Shown here: in pieces, positions 52,709-61,632 of the stretch | Layout of the letters: every line of letters begins with the position of its first letter | Numbering within the stretch: the first letter of the stretch is position 1 | Assembly: GCF_001399675.1 (NCBI RefSeq) | Contig: NZ_LJCO01000077.1 | Location: 1 to 64,000, forward strand | Length of the DNA stretch: 64,000 bases | Reading direction: 5' to 3' | From: Paenalicyclobacillus ferrooxydans | GTDB lineage: Bacteria; Bacillota; Bacilli; Alicyclobacillales; Alicyclobacillaceae | Made by a program: the position numbers and the translations under genes | The notes under the pieces: generated by a model | What the model was told of the DNA's origin: nothing | What the model saw: only the letters and a program-made list of their open reading frames with translations | Databases searched by the model: none

Positions 52709-53680
52709 CTACAGGTTCCGGCGATACATCCATCTGATGATGACAATAAAGAGAAACTGCAGCAACCAAAACGGCACCTGCAACAGGATGGATGAAGGTA
52801 CCAACGCGATCACGACAGAGAGTGCCCCAAACACGACGGCCATCACTGGTCCGAGCCACATGACGATCCGTTTGGACATCCACCCATCCACATCACCTTG
52901 AAAGTTCCAATGGGATGCCATTCTATCAGGCAGTCGATTGTAGTAGCGCCGACGCAGGTCAAGCTGAACGGCAAAGCCCGCGATGGCAACAACGATGGCC
53001 GCAATTAGGCCAACAGGCGACACACCCGATGAAAACCCGAGTTTCGGGCCTGTGCGTGGTGGAAACGGTCGATCCGATCTCGCGGCATCTATGGCTGATT
53101 TCAGGACACCGATGTTTGGCGAAGAAAGCAGCACCTCGGGCTGACTGGCCTGCGAAGTCGAATTGCCCGGCCCTGTCCCACCTGACTGCCCTGCCCCGCT
53201 TGACTGTGTCGCGGGCCCCACATACTTCAAAAGCAGCACAGGATGCGACCCGTATTCGAACATCAGGACATTGTCACCGTTCGCCAGTCGGAAATGCCCT
53301 GCGTGCAGCTGCGATCCGCTGTATCCCCCCGTTCGCAACACTGGTTGATACCCTGAATCATTGGTCACGTATGTTGCCTCAATCCCGTCAATCGGCCACG
53401 TGACGTTACCAAACCCCGAATTGACCGACAACACCCCATTCTCGAGTGACCATCCGGTTCCATGAACAGACCACGGAACCCACAGAGACAGCAAAATCAT
53501 GACAAGACCGACCGCCGTCGTCGTCCCGCCGAGCATTCCCCGAAAGCTCGGTTTCGACAAGCGCCATGCGACAATCCCGCCAACAATAAACAAAATCCCC
53601 ATCACACCAGGGACAAGCGCCCCTGCTGAGTCATGCAAAGCCTGTACAAATGTCACGTGAAACCCGCTGTGTACGCCCAC
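52709..53680 (-). CDS. Membrane protein with DUF1648 domain
   Basis: 323 residues. Two N-terminal helices (residues about 20-75) precede an extracytoplasmic PH-like beta domain (WPIDGIEATYVTNDSGY... HFRLANGDNVLMFEYG) and a Gly/Ser-rich linker. Two or three more helices end in the DUF1648 motif LPDRMASHWNFQGDVDGWMSK. DUF1648 proteins are membrane proteins of unknown function in Bacillota, some linked to peptide sensing. GTG start at 53680 with AGGAG 8 nt upstream; the ATG at 53689 is too close to the ribosome site. Confidence 0.8.
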   Translation of the reverse strand: MGVHSGFHVTFVQALHDSAGALVPGVMGILFIVGGIVAWRLSKPSFRGMLGGTTTAVGLVMILLSLWVPWSVHGTGWSLENGVLSVNSGFGNVTWPIDGIEATYVTNDSGYQPVLRTGGYSGSQLHAGHFRLANGDNVLMFEYGSHPVLLLKYVGPATQSSGAGQSGGTGPGNSTSQASQPEVLLSSPNIGVLKSAIDAARSDRPFPPRTGPKLGFSSGVSPVGLIAAIVVAIAGFAVQLDLRRRYYNRLPDRMASHWNFQGDVDGWMSKRIVMWLGPVMAVVFGALSVVIALVPSSILLQVPFWLLQFLFIVIIRWMYRRNL

Positions 53681-53717
53681 GTTGCCCATCTCCTGCTATC
53701 GAGTACAACTATCTACC

Positions 53718-53760
53718 ACTATCTACCACGCCTGCCACGCCTGCCACGCCTGCCACATCT
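53718..53760. repeat. 9-bp minisatellite
   Basis: Tandem CACGCCTGC units, decaying into CACGTCTGC and CATCTGCCG to about 53860, in the 200-bp gap downstream of the lactate operon. Confidence 0.75.
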
Positions 53761-53880
53761 GCCGCTTCCGAGCCGTCTGCCACGTCTGCAACTCCGGCCA
53801 TGCCCACACTGTGTCCCACACTACGCCACGTTGCGGCCCGCTGGCTCCGAACCGCCTGCCACGCCCAGCGGCCTACCGCC

Positions 53881-55611
53881 CTACCGGTTCAGGAAGTCCA
53901 CACCTTTGCCTGGGTTGAGGATGCCCATCGGATCGAGCGTCTGCTTGAGCTGCCTCATCAGCACCACCGCCTCCGATCCGAACTCCTGCTCCAGGTACTT
54001 CCCCTTCCCGAGACCGAGTCCGTGTTCGCCCGTGCAAGTGCCGCCCCTGTTCAGCGCATATCGGACGATCTCGCTGTTCACCGCCTCGAGGCGTTCCATG
54101 TCCTCGAGATGATCGGGATCGACCGTGAACCCCGCGTGGTAATTGCCGTCCCCGACGTGACCCAGGATAGAACCTTCAAAACCGTAGCGGGTCATCGTCT
54201 CCCTTGCATGCCTAAGGGCGCCCGGCAACTCCGTGATGGGCACGCAGACGTCCGTCGTCATCATCTTCTTACCCGGGTTCATCGCCATCAGCGCCATCGC
54301 CGCCGAATGCCTCGCCTCCCAAAGCTGCGCCCGCGCTTTGCTGTCCGACTCCATCTGGAGTGACTCACAGCCTTCATCTTCACATAATTCCCGCGCGATC
54401 TCGATATCACGCCCGACACTCAGCACACTCCCTGAGAATTCGAGGAACAGTGTCGGCTTCTCTTCGTAATGCGTGCCTTTGTAGATGTTGACTGCCGCGA
54501 TGGTGAGCGGATCGACCAGTTCAATGCGCCCAATCGGAACAGCCCCCACAATCGAAACCGCCGCCCGGCCTGCTGCATCGATGTCCGGGAAGACTGCCCG
54601 CGCCGCAACGATGCTCTCCGGAATCGGATGCAACTTCAGGGTGATGGAGGTGAAGATGCCGAGCGTCCCTTCTGATCCGACGAACATCCCCGTCAGGTTA
54701 TACCCCGCCGACGACTTGACAGCCATGCCGCCTGTTTTGACGATCCGGCCGTCCGCCAACACGACCTCCAGCCCCTTCACGTTCTCCCGCATCGCACCGT
54801 AACGGACCGCGTTCGTGCCGGATGCATTCGTGGCCGCCATGCCGCCGAGGGTGGCGTCTGCACCGGGATCGACCGGGAAGAACAGACCCAAAGGCTGAAT
54901 CGCCTCGTTCAACTGACTGCGCGTCACCCCCGGCTCCACGCGGACCACAAAATCGTTCGGGCGGAATTCGACGATCCGGTTCATCCTCGACATATCAAGG
55001 CTGATCCCGCCTTTGATCGGAATGATGTGACCCTCCAGACTGCTGCCGACGCCGAAGGGGACGATGGGAATATCGTGATCGGCCGCGAATCGGACGATGA
55101 GCGACACTTCAGCCGTACTCTCCGGGTACACCACCGCGTGGGGAAGGTGCGGTTCATGGTACGTGAAGTCACGCCCGTGTTGCTCGAGGACCGACTGTGT
55201 GCGTACGACCTTGGGGGCTCGTGGGGCGGACGATCTCCCCGGCTCACCACCAAGCCCTGCGGAGGAACCAGTCAGATGCGGCGTATCGTTGTCGGTCACG
55301 GCCCCGGGTACCGCATCAGCGTGTGAACCTTCGGGATCCAGCGCAGTCCAGGGTGCACCATCAGGCTCGGTCTCGGGCCCCAACGCACCATCCTCCCCCG
55401 CCAGCGGCGTGTTCAGGATGGCTTCAAGCATCGCGATCCAGACTGGTCCGAAATCACGCACCGACTGGTGGAATGTTTCGTCTGCCGGCCTACTTGATGG
55501 TTCATTTGATGGTTCATTTGATGGTTCATTTGATGGTTCATTTGACGACTCATTGAAGCCCCCATGTGCGTCTTCGTTGGGATATCCGTCTGCGTGTTCA
55601 TCCATAGCCAT
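53881..55611 (-). CDS. FAD-linked D-lactate/glycolate dehydrogenase (GlcD/LDHD family)
   Basis: Oxidises a 2-hydroxy acid. FAD-binding PCMH domain: YPESTAEVSLIVRFA, PFGVGSSLEGHI, VEPGVTRSQLNEAI, DPGADATLGGMAATNASGTN and GSEGTLGIFTSITLKL (short pieces). The C-terminal cap has ILGHVGDGNYHAGF and CTGEHGLGLGKGKYL with the catalytic His residues. 576 residues against about 460. The N-terminus carries SNEP repeated four times (12-bp unit) and a second Gly/Pro/Asp-rich stretch at residues 70-135. It starts 3 nt after the lutC stop, so it is a fourth gene of the lut operon. Confidence 0.92.
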   Translation of the reverse strand: MAMDEHADGYPNEDAHGGFNESSNEPSNEPSNEPSNEPSSRPADETFHQSVRDFGPVWIAMLEAILNTPLAGEDGALGPETEPDGAPWTALDPEGSHADAVPGAVTDNDTPHLTGSSAGLGGEPGRSSAPRAPKVVRTQSVLEQHGRDFTYHEPHLPHAVVYPESTAEVSLIVRFAADHDIPIVPFGVGSSLEGHIIPIKGGISLDMSRMNRIVEFRPNDFVVRVEPGVTRSQLNEAIQPLGLFFPVDPGADATLGGMAATNASGTNAVRYGAMRENVKGLEVVLADGRIVKTGGMAVKSSAGYNLTGMFVGSEGTLGIFTSITLKLHPIPESIVAARAVFPDIDAAGRAAVSIVGAVPIGRIELVDPLTIAAVNIYKGTHYEEKPTLFLEFSGSVLSVGRDIEIARELCEDEGCESLQMESDSKARAQLWEARHSAAMALMAMNPGKKMMTTDVCVPITELPGALRHARETMTRYGFEGSILGHVGDGNYHAGFTVDPDHLEDMERLEAVNSEIVRYALNRGGTCTGEHGLGLGKGKYLEQEFGSEAVVLMRQLKQTLDPMGILNPGKGVDFLNR

Positions 55612-55614
55612 GCG

Positions 55615-56649
55615 TCACACTTCCTCTTCCACAATGATGGCGGTGACAGTCCCCGGTCCGTGGACACCCTGGATGTACTCCATCGCGATATCTGCGCTGC
55701 CGCTCGGACCGGCGATGAAGTTCGTGTACGCGGGAAGGGCATCTTCCTCTGCAAGCCGGTGCAACTCTGCCATCAGCCCAGTGAGCCTCGGCACAATCTG
55801 CCTCGCTTCAAAGATGGCCACGTGGTGCCGCGGCAAGAGGCTGACCAAGCGCCCGTGACCGGCGTGGTTTTGAAGCAGGATCGTACCCGTTTCCGCACAG
55901 ACACCGTCTGCCCACGTGATCCCGATTTGCGATGACTCGGCGATCTTCGCCCAAGCCCCGCGGTCCGCGCGAGTATCCTCCCGCTCTGTATGCCGACCCT
56001 CTCCGTCTCCCGGCCAGCGATGCGCAGCCACACCTTGACCTGCCAAGTAATCGAGAACCCCAAATTGGTCGATCCGATCATCATCCCACACCACCGCCCT
56101 CTTCACACGGGAAGCCCTGATGATGTCGGAGAGTGCGTGCCGAACGCCGCCTGCGCCGTGGACCCGGACGGCGTGTCCCTTCTGCGACTCAAAGACCCGA
56201 ATGAACCGTGTAACGAGGTCTTCCGTCTGCTCCGGCCCGGCTGGATGCGGCCCGGTCTGCTCCGGCACCGTTTGCTCCGACTCGGCCGGATGCGGCTCAC
56301 TCAGCCTCGTATGTTGGCCTGCTGGTTCCCCGCGCCCGCCCTCGTACCTGCCCTCGCGGCCGTTACGGTCCTCCGCTGGATGCGGACCGAAGTCGGGGTG
56401 CACGACATCCCAAGGGCGGCGGCGCTGTCGACCGAGCTTTTCCGCCACCATGTTGAGAAAACTATCGCGATTGGGGTCTGGACTTGTTGACCGCATGGCT
56501 CGCTCAATCCCGGTCGCATCCGTTGGCCCTGCATCCGCTGGCACTGCATCCGTTAGCCCTGCGCCCGTTAGCCCTGCACCAGCCGGACCTGAACGAGCGA
56601 GGCCAGTGGTCGCAGCACCTTTCCCCAACTCAGGTTTCATAGACGTCAT
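55615..56649 (-). CDS. lutC: Lactate utilization protein C with low-complexity insertions
   Basis: LUD-domain subunit of the LutABC L-lactate oxidation complex. The C-terminal half is conserved: GITWADGVCAETGTILLQN, LLPRHHVAIFEARQIV and GPSGSADIAMEYIQGVHGPG (short quotes). 344 residues against about 240. The excess is residues 1-45 (GLTGAGLTDAV-type repeats) and about 95-140 (HPAESEQTVPEQTGPHPAGPEQT, a GPEQT-type repeat). The first four bases overlap the lutB stop (ATGA), showing translational coupling. An initiation site further inside, at MRSTSPDPNRDSF, cannot be excluded. Confidence 0.9.
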   Translation of the reverse strand: MTSMKPELGKGAATTGLARSGPAGAGLTGAGLTDAVPADAGPTDATGIERAMRSTSPDPNRDSFLNMVAEKLGRQRRRPWDVVHPDFGPHPAEDRNGREGRYEGGRGEPAGQHTRLSEPHPAESEQTVPEQTGPHPAGPEQTEDLVTRFIRVFESQKGHAVRVHGAGGVRHALSDIIRASRVKRAVVWDDDRIDQFGVLDYLAGQGVAAHRWPGDGEGRHTEREDTRADRGAWAKIAESSQIGITWADGVCAETGTILLQNHAGHGRLVSLLPRHHVAIFEARQIVPRLTGLMAELHRLAEEDALPAYTNFIAGPSGSADIAMEYIQGVHGPGTVTAIIVEEEV

Positions 56650-58142
56650 CGCTCCCTCTCCCCTTCCCGCTCCCCTTCCTTATGCCACCACTCGCGGAAG
56701 GTCTGCCCAGCGCTCGAAGGAAACTCGCGCTCCGACTTCCATCCACCGAGTGGCCCCACCTTCGTGGCCGTCAGACCCGTCTTCAGGATGGATTGTCCCA
56801 TGCTGAAGGCGCCCGGATGGGATGCGCCCCAACCAAACAGGTGCGCCGCCATGCGCTCTCCCCAACTGTCGATCCCGGCCTCTGAGATGTCCCGACGCAG
56901 CGCCACGAGGTACTCATGCAACGGGATCTTCACCGGACACGCATCAGTACACGCCCCGCAGAGGCTCGACGCATAGGGCAGGTCCTTCCACTTCTCAATA
57001 CCTTCCATGAGCGGTGTGATAATCGCGCCGATGGGGCCGTTATAAACGCCGCCGTACGCATGGCCGCCTGCATGCCGATAAACTGGGCAGACGTTGGAAC
57101 AGTTCCCACAGCGAATACAGTTCAACGCCTGTTGGTATTCCGTGCCGAGCATATTGGATCGACCATTATCGACGATCACGATGTGCAGCTCCTCCGGCCC
57201 ATCGAGATCGGGCGCTTGTTTCGGGCCATGGATGGCCGTGACGTAGCTGATGGTGCGTTGCCCACTGGCCACTTTCGGGAGGAGGGTGAGGAGGATATCG
57301 AGATCGGCAAAAGATGGGACAAGACGCTCCATCCCCATGACCACCACGTGCACCTTTGGCAGCGAGCTGGTCATGCGGGCGTTGCCTTCGTTGCTGACAA
57401 TCACGACCGATCCCGACTCGGCCACCCCAAAGTTACACCCGGTGATGCCCATATCAGCCGCGAAGAACTTGTCGCGCAGGTACTTTCGCGCGTAGGCGGC
57501 GAGTTCGTCCGTGTCGACCGCGATGGGGTGCCCGGCGTGGCGCGAAAAGATTTCGGCGATCTCAGCCTTCGACTTATGCAGGGCAGGGCCAACGATGTGG
57601 GAGGGTTTATCGTGATCGAGCTGGAGAATAAACTCGCCAAGGTCCGTCTCAATAACCTCTGCCCCCGCATGCTCCAAGGCGTGGTTGAGGCCGATCTCCT
57701 CAGTGACCATCGACTTTGACTTGACGATGGTTCTTGCGCGTTTCTCGCGGGCGAGCCTTGTAATGTATGCGTTTGCATCCGCGGCATCGGCGGCAAAGTG
57801 GACGTGGCCACCGTGTCGGGTGACGTTATCCGTGAACTGCTCAAGGTACGCGTCGAGGTTGGCGATCGTGTGAGTGCGGATCTGCGCAGCTCGAGCCCGC
57901 CATTCCTCCGGGTTGCCAAGCTCTGTGAAAACTTCACGGCGGAGGTTGGCAAAGTGGTCCTGAACACCAGCTACCGTCCGACGGCGATACGGGTTGGACA
58001 GGCCTTCGATGGCGCGGGCGCGGAAGCTCCCTGGCTTGATTTTCACTGTGGACCGGCCGGGTGGCGTGCGGTCGCCGCGGGTCTGCGGGGTCTGCCCGGT
58101 CGGCGGCTTGGACCGGCCGGGTGGCGTCTTTATGTTCGTCAT
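56646..58142 (-). CDS. lutB: Lactate utilization iron-sulfur protein B
   Basis: Fe-S and LUD subunit of LutABC. NFGVAESGSVVIVSNEGNAR marks the LUD part. CIRCGNCSNVCPVYR and CGACTDACPVKI bind two 4Fe-4S clusters. 498 residues with a short Pro/Arg-rich N-terminal repeat (PPGRSKPPTGQTP...TPPGRS). ATG at 58142 with AGAGGGGGG upstream overlaps the lutA stop (ATGA); the longer reading from 58301 lies inside lutA and is rejected. Expected to pass electrons from lactate into the respiratory chain with LutA and LutC. Confidence 0.94.
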   Translation of the reverse strand: MTNIKTPPGRSKPPTGQTPQTRGDRTPPGRSTVKIKPGSFRARAIEGLSNPYRRRTVAGVQDHFANLRREVFTELGNPEEWRARAAQIRTHTIANLDAYLEQFTDNVTRHGGHVHFAADAADANAYITRLAREKRARTIVKSKSMVTEEIGLNHALEHAGAEVIETDLGEFILQLDHDKPSHIVGPALHKSKAEIAEIFSRHAGHPIAVDTDELAAYARKYLRDKFFAADMGITGCNFGVAESGSVVIVSNEGNARMTSSLPKVHVVVMGMERLVPSFADLDILLTLLPKVASGQRTISYVTAIHGPKQAPDLDGPEELHIVIVDNGRSNMLGTEYQQALNCIRCGNCSNVCPVYRHAGGHAYGGVYNGPIGAIITPLMEGIEKWKDLPYASSLCGACTDACPVKIPLHEYLVALRRDISEAGIDSWGERMAAHLFGWGASHPGAFSMGQSILKTGLTATKVGPLGGWKSEREFPSSAGQTFREWWHKEGEREGERER

Positions 58143-59011
58143 ACCAGTCCCCCCTCTGCCAGGACTTGGGCGACATGCTTCATCGGCAGAGGTGCGGAAG
58201 AGGCCGAAGGTGTGAGAGATGACGAGGGTGTGACAGATGACGAAGGCGTCGCCCCCGCATGGGTCTGCCTGGCGGCGCGGCCGGTGAGGTGCATCATGCA
58301 ACCGAGATCGGACGCGATGACAAAATCAGCTTTTGTCTCGGCCATGTGCTGGAGCTTTTCATCCGCCATGGCTGCGGAGACTTCGGGCAACTTGACCGAG
58401 AATGTGCCGCCAAAGCCGCAGCAGTCCTGGTTGTTACGAAGCGGCACCAGCTGCAGTCCGTTGACTCTGCTGAGTACCGCCAGCGGTTCATCCACCACTT
58501 GCAGCTGACGCGTCATGTGGCAGGATGTGTGGTAAGTCGCAGTCCCATGGTACGTCGCGTGGATCTTCTCCAAGCCAACCACCTTAACGAGAAACTCCGA
58601 GAACTCGTAGACTCGAGCGGCCGTACTCAGGGCCCGGTCGGCCCACCCCGGCTCTCCATCCAACAGTTGCGGGTATTGTTCACGAACCATGGACGCGCAC
58701 GATCCGCTCGGCATCACCACATACTCCTCATGTTCAAATACCTCAATGAACCGTTTGGCTGCTGCTTTTGTATCCGCCCAGTAACCACTGTTGAACGTAA
58801 CCTGCCCGCAGCACGTTTGTCCCTCAGGGAATGTGACCTCTACACCCAGTGCACGCAACACCCCTACGACACTCTTGCCAACATCCGGATAGAACGAGTC
58901 TGCAAGGCATGTCACAAACAAGGCGGCACGCAGCGGTTTTGAGGTTGCGCTGGTCGCCCTGCCTGTCGCACGACTGCTGGCCCGGCTCTCGTCGGTTTGC
59001 AGGTTGCCCAT
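58139..59011 (-). CDS. lutA: Lactate utilization protein A
   Basis: First subunit of LutABC with two CCG (Cys-rich) domains. FVTCLADSF with GQTCCGQVTFNSGY forms one; TYHTSCHMTRQ with QDCCGFGGTFSVK forms the other. These bind a heterodisulfide-reductase-type cluster. 290 residues against about 240. Additional Ser/Thr/Pro-rich sequence lies at the N-terminus (residues 8-27) and near residues 250-270 (TPSSSVTPSSSLTPS). ATG with AAAGGGGGG upstream. First gene of the operon, preceded by four GntR-type operator repeats. Confidence 0.94.
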   Translation of the reverse strand: MGNLQTDESRASSRATGRATSATSKPLRAALFVTCLADSFYPDVGKSVVGVLRALGVEVTFPEGQTCCGQVTFNSGYWADTKAAAKRFIEVFEHEEYVVMPSGSCASMVREQYPQLLDGEPGWADRALSTAARVYEFSEFLVKVVGLEKIHATYHGTATYHTSCHMTRQLQVVDEPLAVLSRVNGLQLVPLRNNQDCCGFGGTFSVKLPEVSAAMADEKLQHMAETKADFVIASDLGCMMHLTGRAARQTHAGATPSSSVTPSSSLTPSASSAPLPMKHVAQVLAEGGLV

Positions 59012-59054
59012 TCCTGTCCCCCCTTTTTGCTACAAGCTTTGACATGGTTTGCAG

Positions 59055-59393
59055 AATTGGTCTGATCTCTTTTTCGTATGAATTTGAATCCACGCTCGCC
59101 GCTGGCGAAGCAACGATGGCGCTCTTCTAAGCACCGCTCCTCTCCAGCATGAAATTCGACAGACATTGCGGATTGATCAGATCAAATTTCGCAAGATGTT
59201 GTTCTCCCTCACCTGAGGGTCGGCCGATTTTCATTTTGTGGGCTCCCTCACAAAGTGACCTCTTCTGAGCGGGAATACCGCTCACCACCATCGGATCGAC
59301 ACGATTTGCGGCAGTGATCAGATCTCATTTTTGGCCCACACTCCACCTTTGTGTACCCTTCGACAGGCTCCGCAAAATTGATCTGATCTAATT
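59055..59393. promoter_or_regulatory. Four GntR-type operator repeats upstream of lutA
   Basis: Related sites at 59055-59069 (AATTGGTCTGATCTC), 59172-59187 (ATTGATCAGATCAAAT), 59313-59328 (AGTGATCAGATCTCAT) and 59376-59393 (AATTGATCTGATCTAATT). All share TTGRTCWGATC, and most are preceded by TTGCRG or CCGCA. The shape matches the TTGGTnnnACCAA-like sites of FadR/LldR-family repressors, which include LutR. They lie within 400 bp of the lutA start; the regulator gene is not in the window. Confidence 0.75.
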
Positions 59394-59527
59394 CGCGCTG
59401 GGACCAGTCGACTACCAGCAGACATGGTCGGCATCATCTCCCGGCCGAACCATTGAACGATTAACTGCTGGCATCGACGGACTGGAGGCCTCCACGGTCG
59501 ACGGCTAGCATCAGCCGACGCCCCCGC

Positions 59528-61147
59528 TTACAGGGCCAACAGCAGCTCTGGATTCTCGAGATACTCTTTGAACCGAACCATGAAGCGACCAGCCGGTTCA
59601 CCATCGATGATCCGATGATCGAAAGTCAACGAGAAACTCATCCGCTGCTGCGCGACGATGCTGTCGTCGTCCAACACCACGGCCCGCTTTGCGATGCTGT
59701 GGACGCCGAGAATGGCGACCTCCGGATGGTTGATGATCGGCGTCGCGAACCATCCCCCGTTGGCACCTGTACTCGTGATCGTGAAGGTGCTCCCCGTCAG
59801 TTCAGACAGCTCAAGCTTCCGCTCCCGCCCCCGCGCCGTGAGGTTCTCGAGCTCCCGTGCGATCTCGAACACCGACTTCTTGTCCGCGTCCCGGATTACA
59901 GGCACCAACAGGCCATCCGAGGTTGCCGTCGCGATCCCGATGTTCACAGCCCCCTTATACACAACCTCCATCGCCTCATCGTCGACGGATGCGTTAAAAA
60001 TCGGGTACTCTCGCAGTACATGCGTGACTGCTTTGATGACGATCGGCAGGTAGGTCAGCTTGATCCCCCGTGCCTCGGCAAACGGCAACAGGCGTTGGCG
60101 GAGTTCTACCAGGCGGGTGGCATCGAGATCGTCCATGCCTGTCGTCTGCGGCGCGGTGTACATCGACTTGGTCATGTTTTGGTAGATCCGCTTGCGCAGG
60201 CCCCGAATGGGCTCTCGACGATCCGATGCCGCCACATGAGGCTCCCCCGACATTGATAGCGGCTGTGGCGACACCTGCGTTTGAGCCATGGCCGCGGACG
60301 GGCTGGCGGCTTGAGCAGGGGCCTGATCTGGGTTGGTGGCTTGGGCCGGAGTCAGGACCTGGGGCTGCACGGGGGCCGCCTCGGGCGACTGGGCAGGGTG
60401 CGATGGAGCCTGGCCGGTGGCCGGAGCCTGCTGCGATTGGGCTGGGCTGGCGGTTTGTTGGGCGGCGGGACCTGCGAGCGCCTGAGATCCTGCAACCGAA
60501 CCTGCCTTCAGGACCGTTGGTGCCGCAGCGGCAGGCAGACTTGCGGACTCCGAGTGCTGCACAAGCAGTTTCGCCGCCCGTTCGACGTCAGCACGCGTCA
60601 CGCGCCCGGAGGGGTCAGACGGGACGATGGCGTTGAGTTGTACACCGAGATCGTGGGCCAACTTCCGAACGGCTGGGGCTGCGAGAACCTTGCGGGCCGG
60701 TCCGGCCTGAGCTGGCGCTGGAGCTGGCGCTGGAGCTGCGGCTGCGGCTGCGGCTGGGGTTGGGGTTGGGGTTGGGGTTGGGGTTGGGGTTGGGGCTGCG
60801 TCTGGGTTCGCTACGGTCGTCTGCGGCTCCAGGGCCATAGTGGAAGTTGCGGTTTCTAATCGCATCTGATGTGCAGAGGCACCTTGATCGGTACTCGCCA
60901 TCGCCTGCGAGACGGTATCGACCGCGATCAACACGTCACCAACCTTGATGGTCTCACCAACTTGGCCGCCCAAGGACACCACCCTGCCCCCAACAGGTGA
61001 GGCAATCTCAACTGCTGCTTTGTCTGTTTGAACCTCCACGACCGGTTGATCTGCCTGAATGTCCTCCCCGACCTTGACAAACCACTGGAGCACTTCTGCT
61101 TCATGCAATCCTTCGCCAATGTCTGGGAGTCGGAATTCATACGCCAT
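59528..61147 (-). CDS. pdhC: Pyruvate dehydrogenase E2, dihydrolipoamide acetyltransferase
   Basis: 539-residue core subunit. The lipoyl domain (residues 1-77) has the lipoyl Lys in VEVQTDKAAVEIAS. A linker of PT and PA repeats follows (residues about 109-150, 6-bp unit). The peripheral subunit-binding domain APAVRKLAHDLGVQLNAIVP is near 160, with a second Ala/Gln/Pro linker at 210-300. The catalytic domain ends with FDHRIIDGEPAGRFM. One lipoyl domain only. The gene lies 485 bp downstream of pdhB, an unusually wide gap with hairpins, and no E3 gene follows it. Confidence 0.92.
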   Translation of the reverse strand: MAYEFRLPDIGEGLHEAEVLQWFVKVGEDIQADQPVVEVQTDKAAVEIASPVGGRVVSLGGQVGETIKVGDVLIAVDTVSQAMASTDQGASAHQMRLETATSTMALEPQTTVANPDAAPTPTPTPTPTPTPAAAAAAAPAPAPAPAQAGPARKVLAAPAVRKLAHDLGVQLNAIVPSDPSGRVTRADVERAAKLLVQHSESASLPAAAAPTVLKAGSVAGSQALAGPAAQQTASPAQSQQAPATGQAPSHPAQSPEAAPVQPQVLTPAQATNPDQAPAQAASPSAAMAQTQVSPQPLSMSGEPHVAASDRREPIRGLRKRIYQNMTKSMYTAPQTTGMDDLDATRLVELRQRLLPFAEARGIKLTYLPIVIKAVTHVLREYPIFNASVDDEAMEVVYKGAVNIGIATATSDGLLVPVIRDADKKSVFEIARELENLTARGRERKLELSELTGSTFTITSTGANGGWFATPIINHPEVAILGVHSIAKRAVVLDDDSIVAQQRMSFSLTFDHRIIDGEPAGRFMVRFKEYLENPELLLAL

Positions 61148-61632
61148 AAGAAAAACCTCCAGATGTAGTCATGCATACCGGGTTTGACGCCAGTTATGCT
61201 ATCGAGACAAGTCTCACGACCGAATTCTGATACGATTTGGACGGCCGGTGGTAAACGGAACGTGCCAGTCACTGGTCACTCACTGGTCACTCACTGGTCA
61301 ACCAGAGTCACCCAGAGTCACCCAGCGTGACAGCGAACAAAACTTCCCTTATCAGCTGATTTCAGGTGGGCGCCCTTTCATTAAGGAACAAAAAGTCGCC
61401 TAATCCCCCATTCCAGCCTGTTGGTCCACTGAAAAGGGGTTACAAGGGAACTTTGTTCCCTTGTTTCCACATTCATCTTTAAAAAAACGGGTATAGCGGA
61501 AATTTTGTGCCTTATTCGAGGCCCGGGGCTCGAAGCCCGAGGCCCCCACCACACGCCACGCGGGCTTGGCCGACTCGGCTGGCTCCACACATGGCTCCAC
61601 ACATGGCTCCACACCTCGCCCCACACCCAGTC
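61148..61632. other. Repeat-bearing gap between pdhB and pdhC
   Basis: Holds TCACTGGTCAC tandem units (61268-61300), a perfect CAAGGGAAC-TTT-GTTCCCTTG hairpin (61443-61463), a TAGCGGAAATTTTGTGCC copy of the small repeat seen near 9250, and a CACACATGGCTC triple repeat (61587-61615). No gene. Such a gap inside a pdh operon is unusual and could affect the E1 to E2 ratio. Confidence 0.6.
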
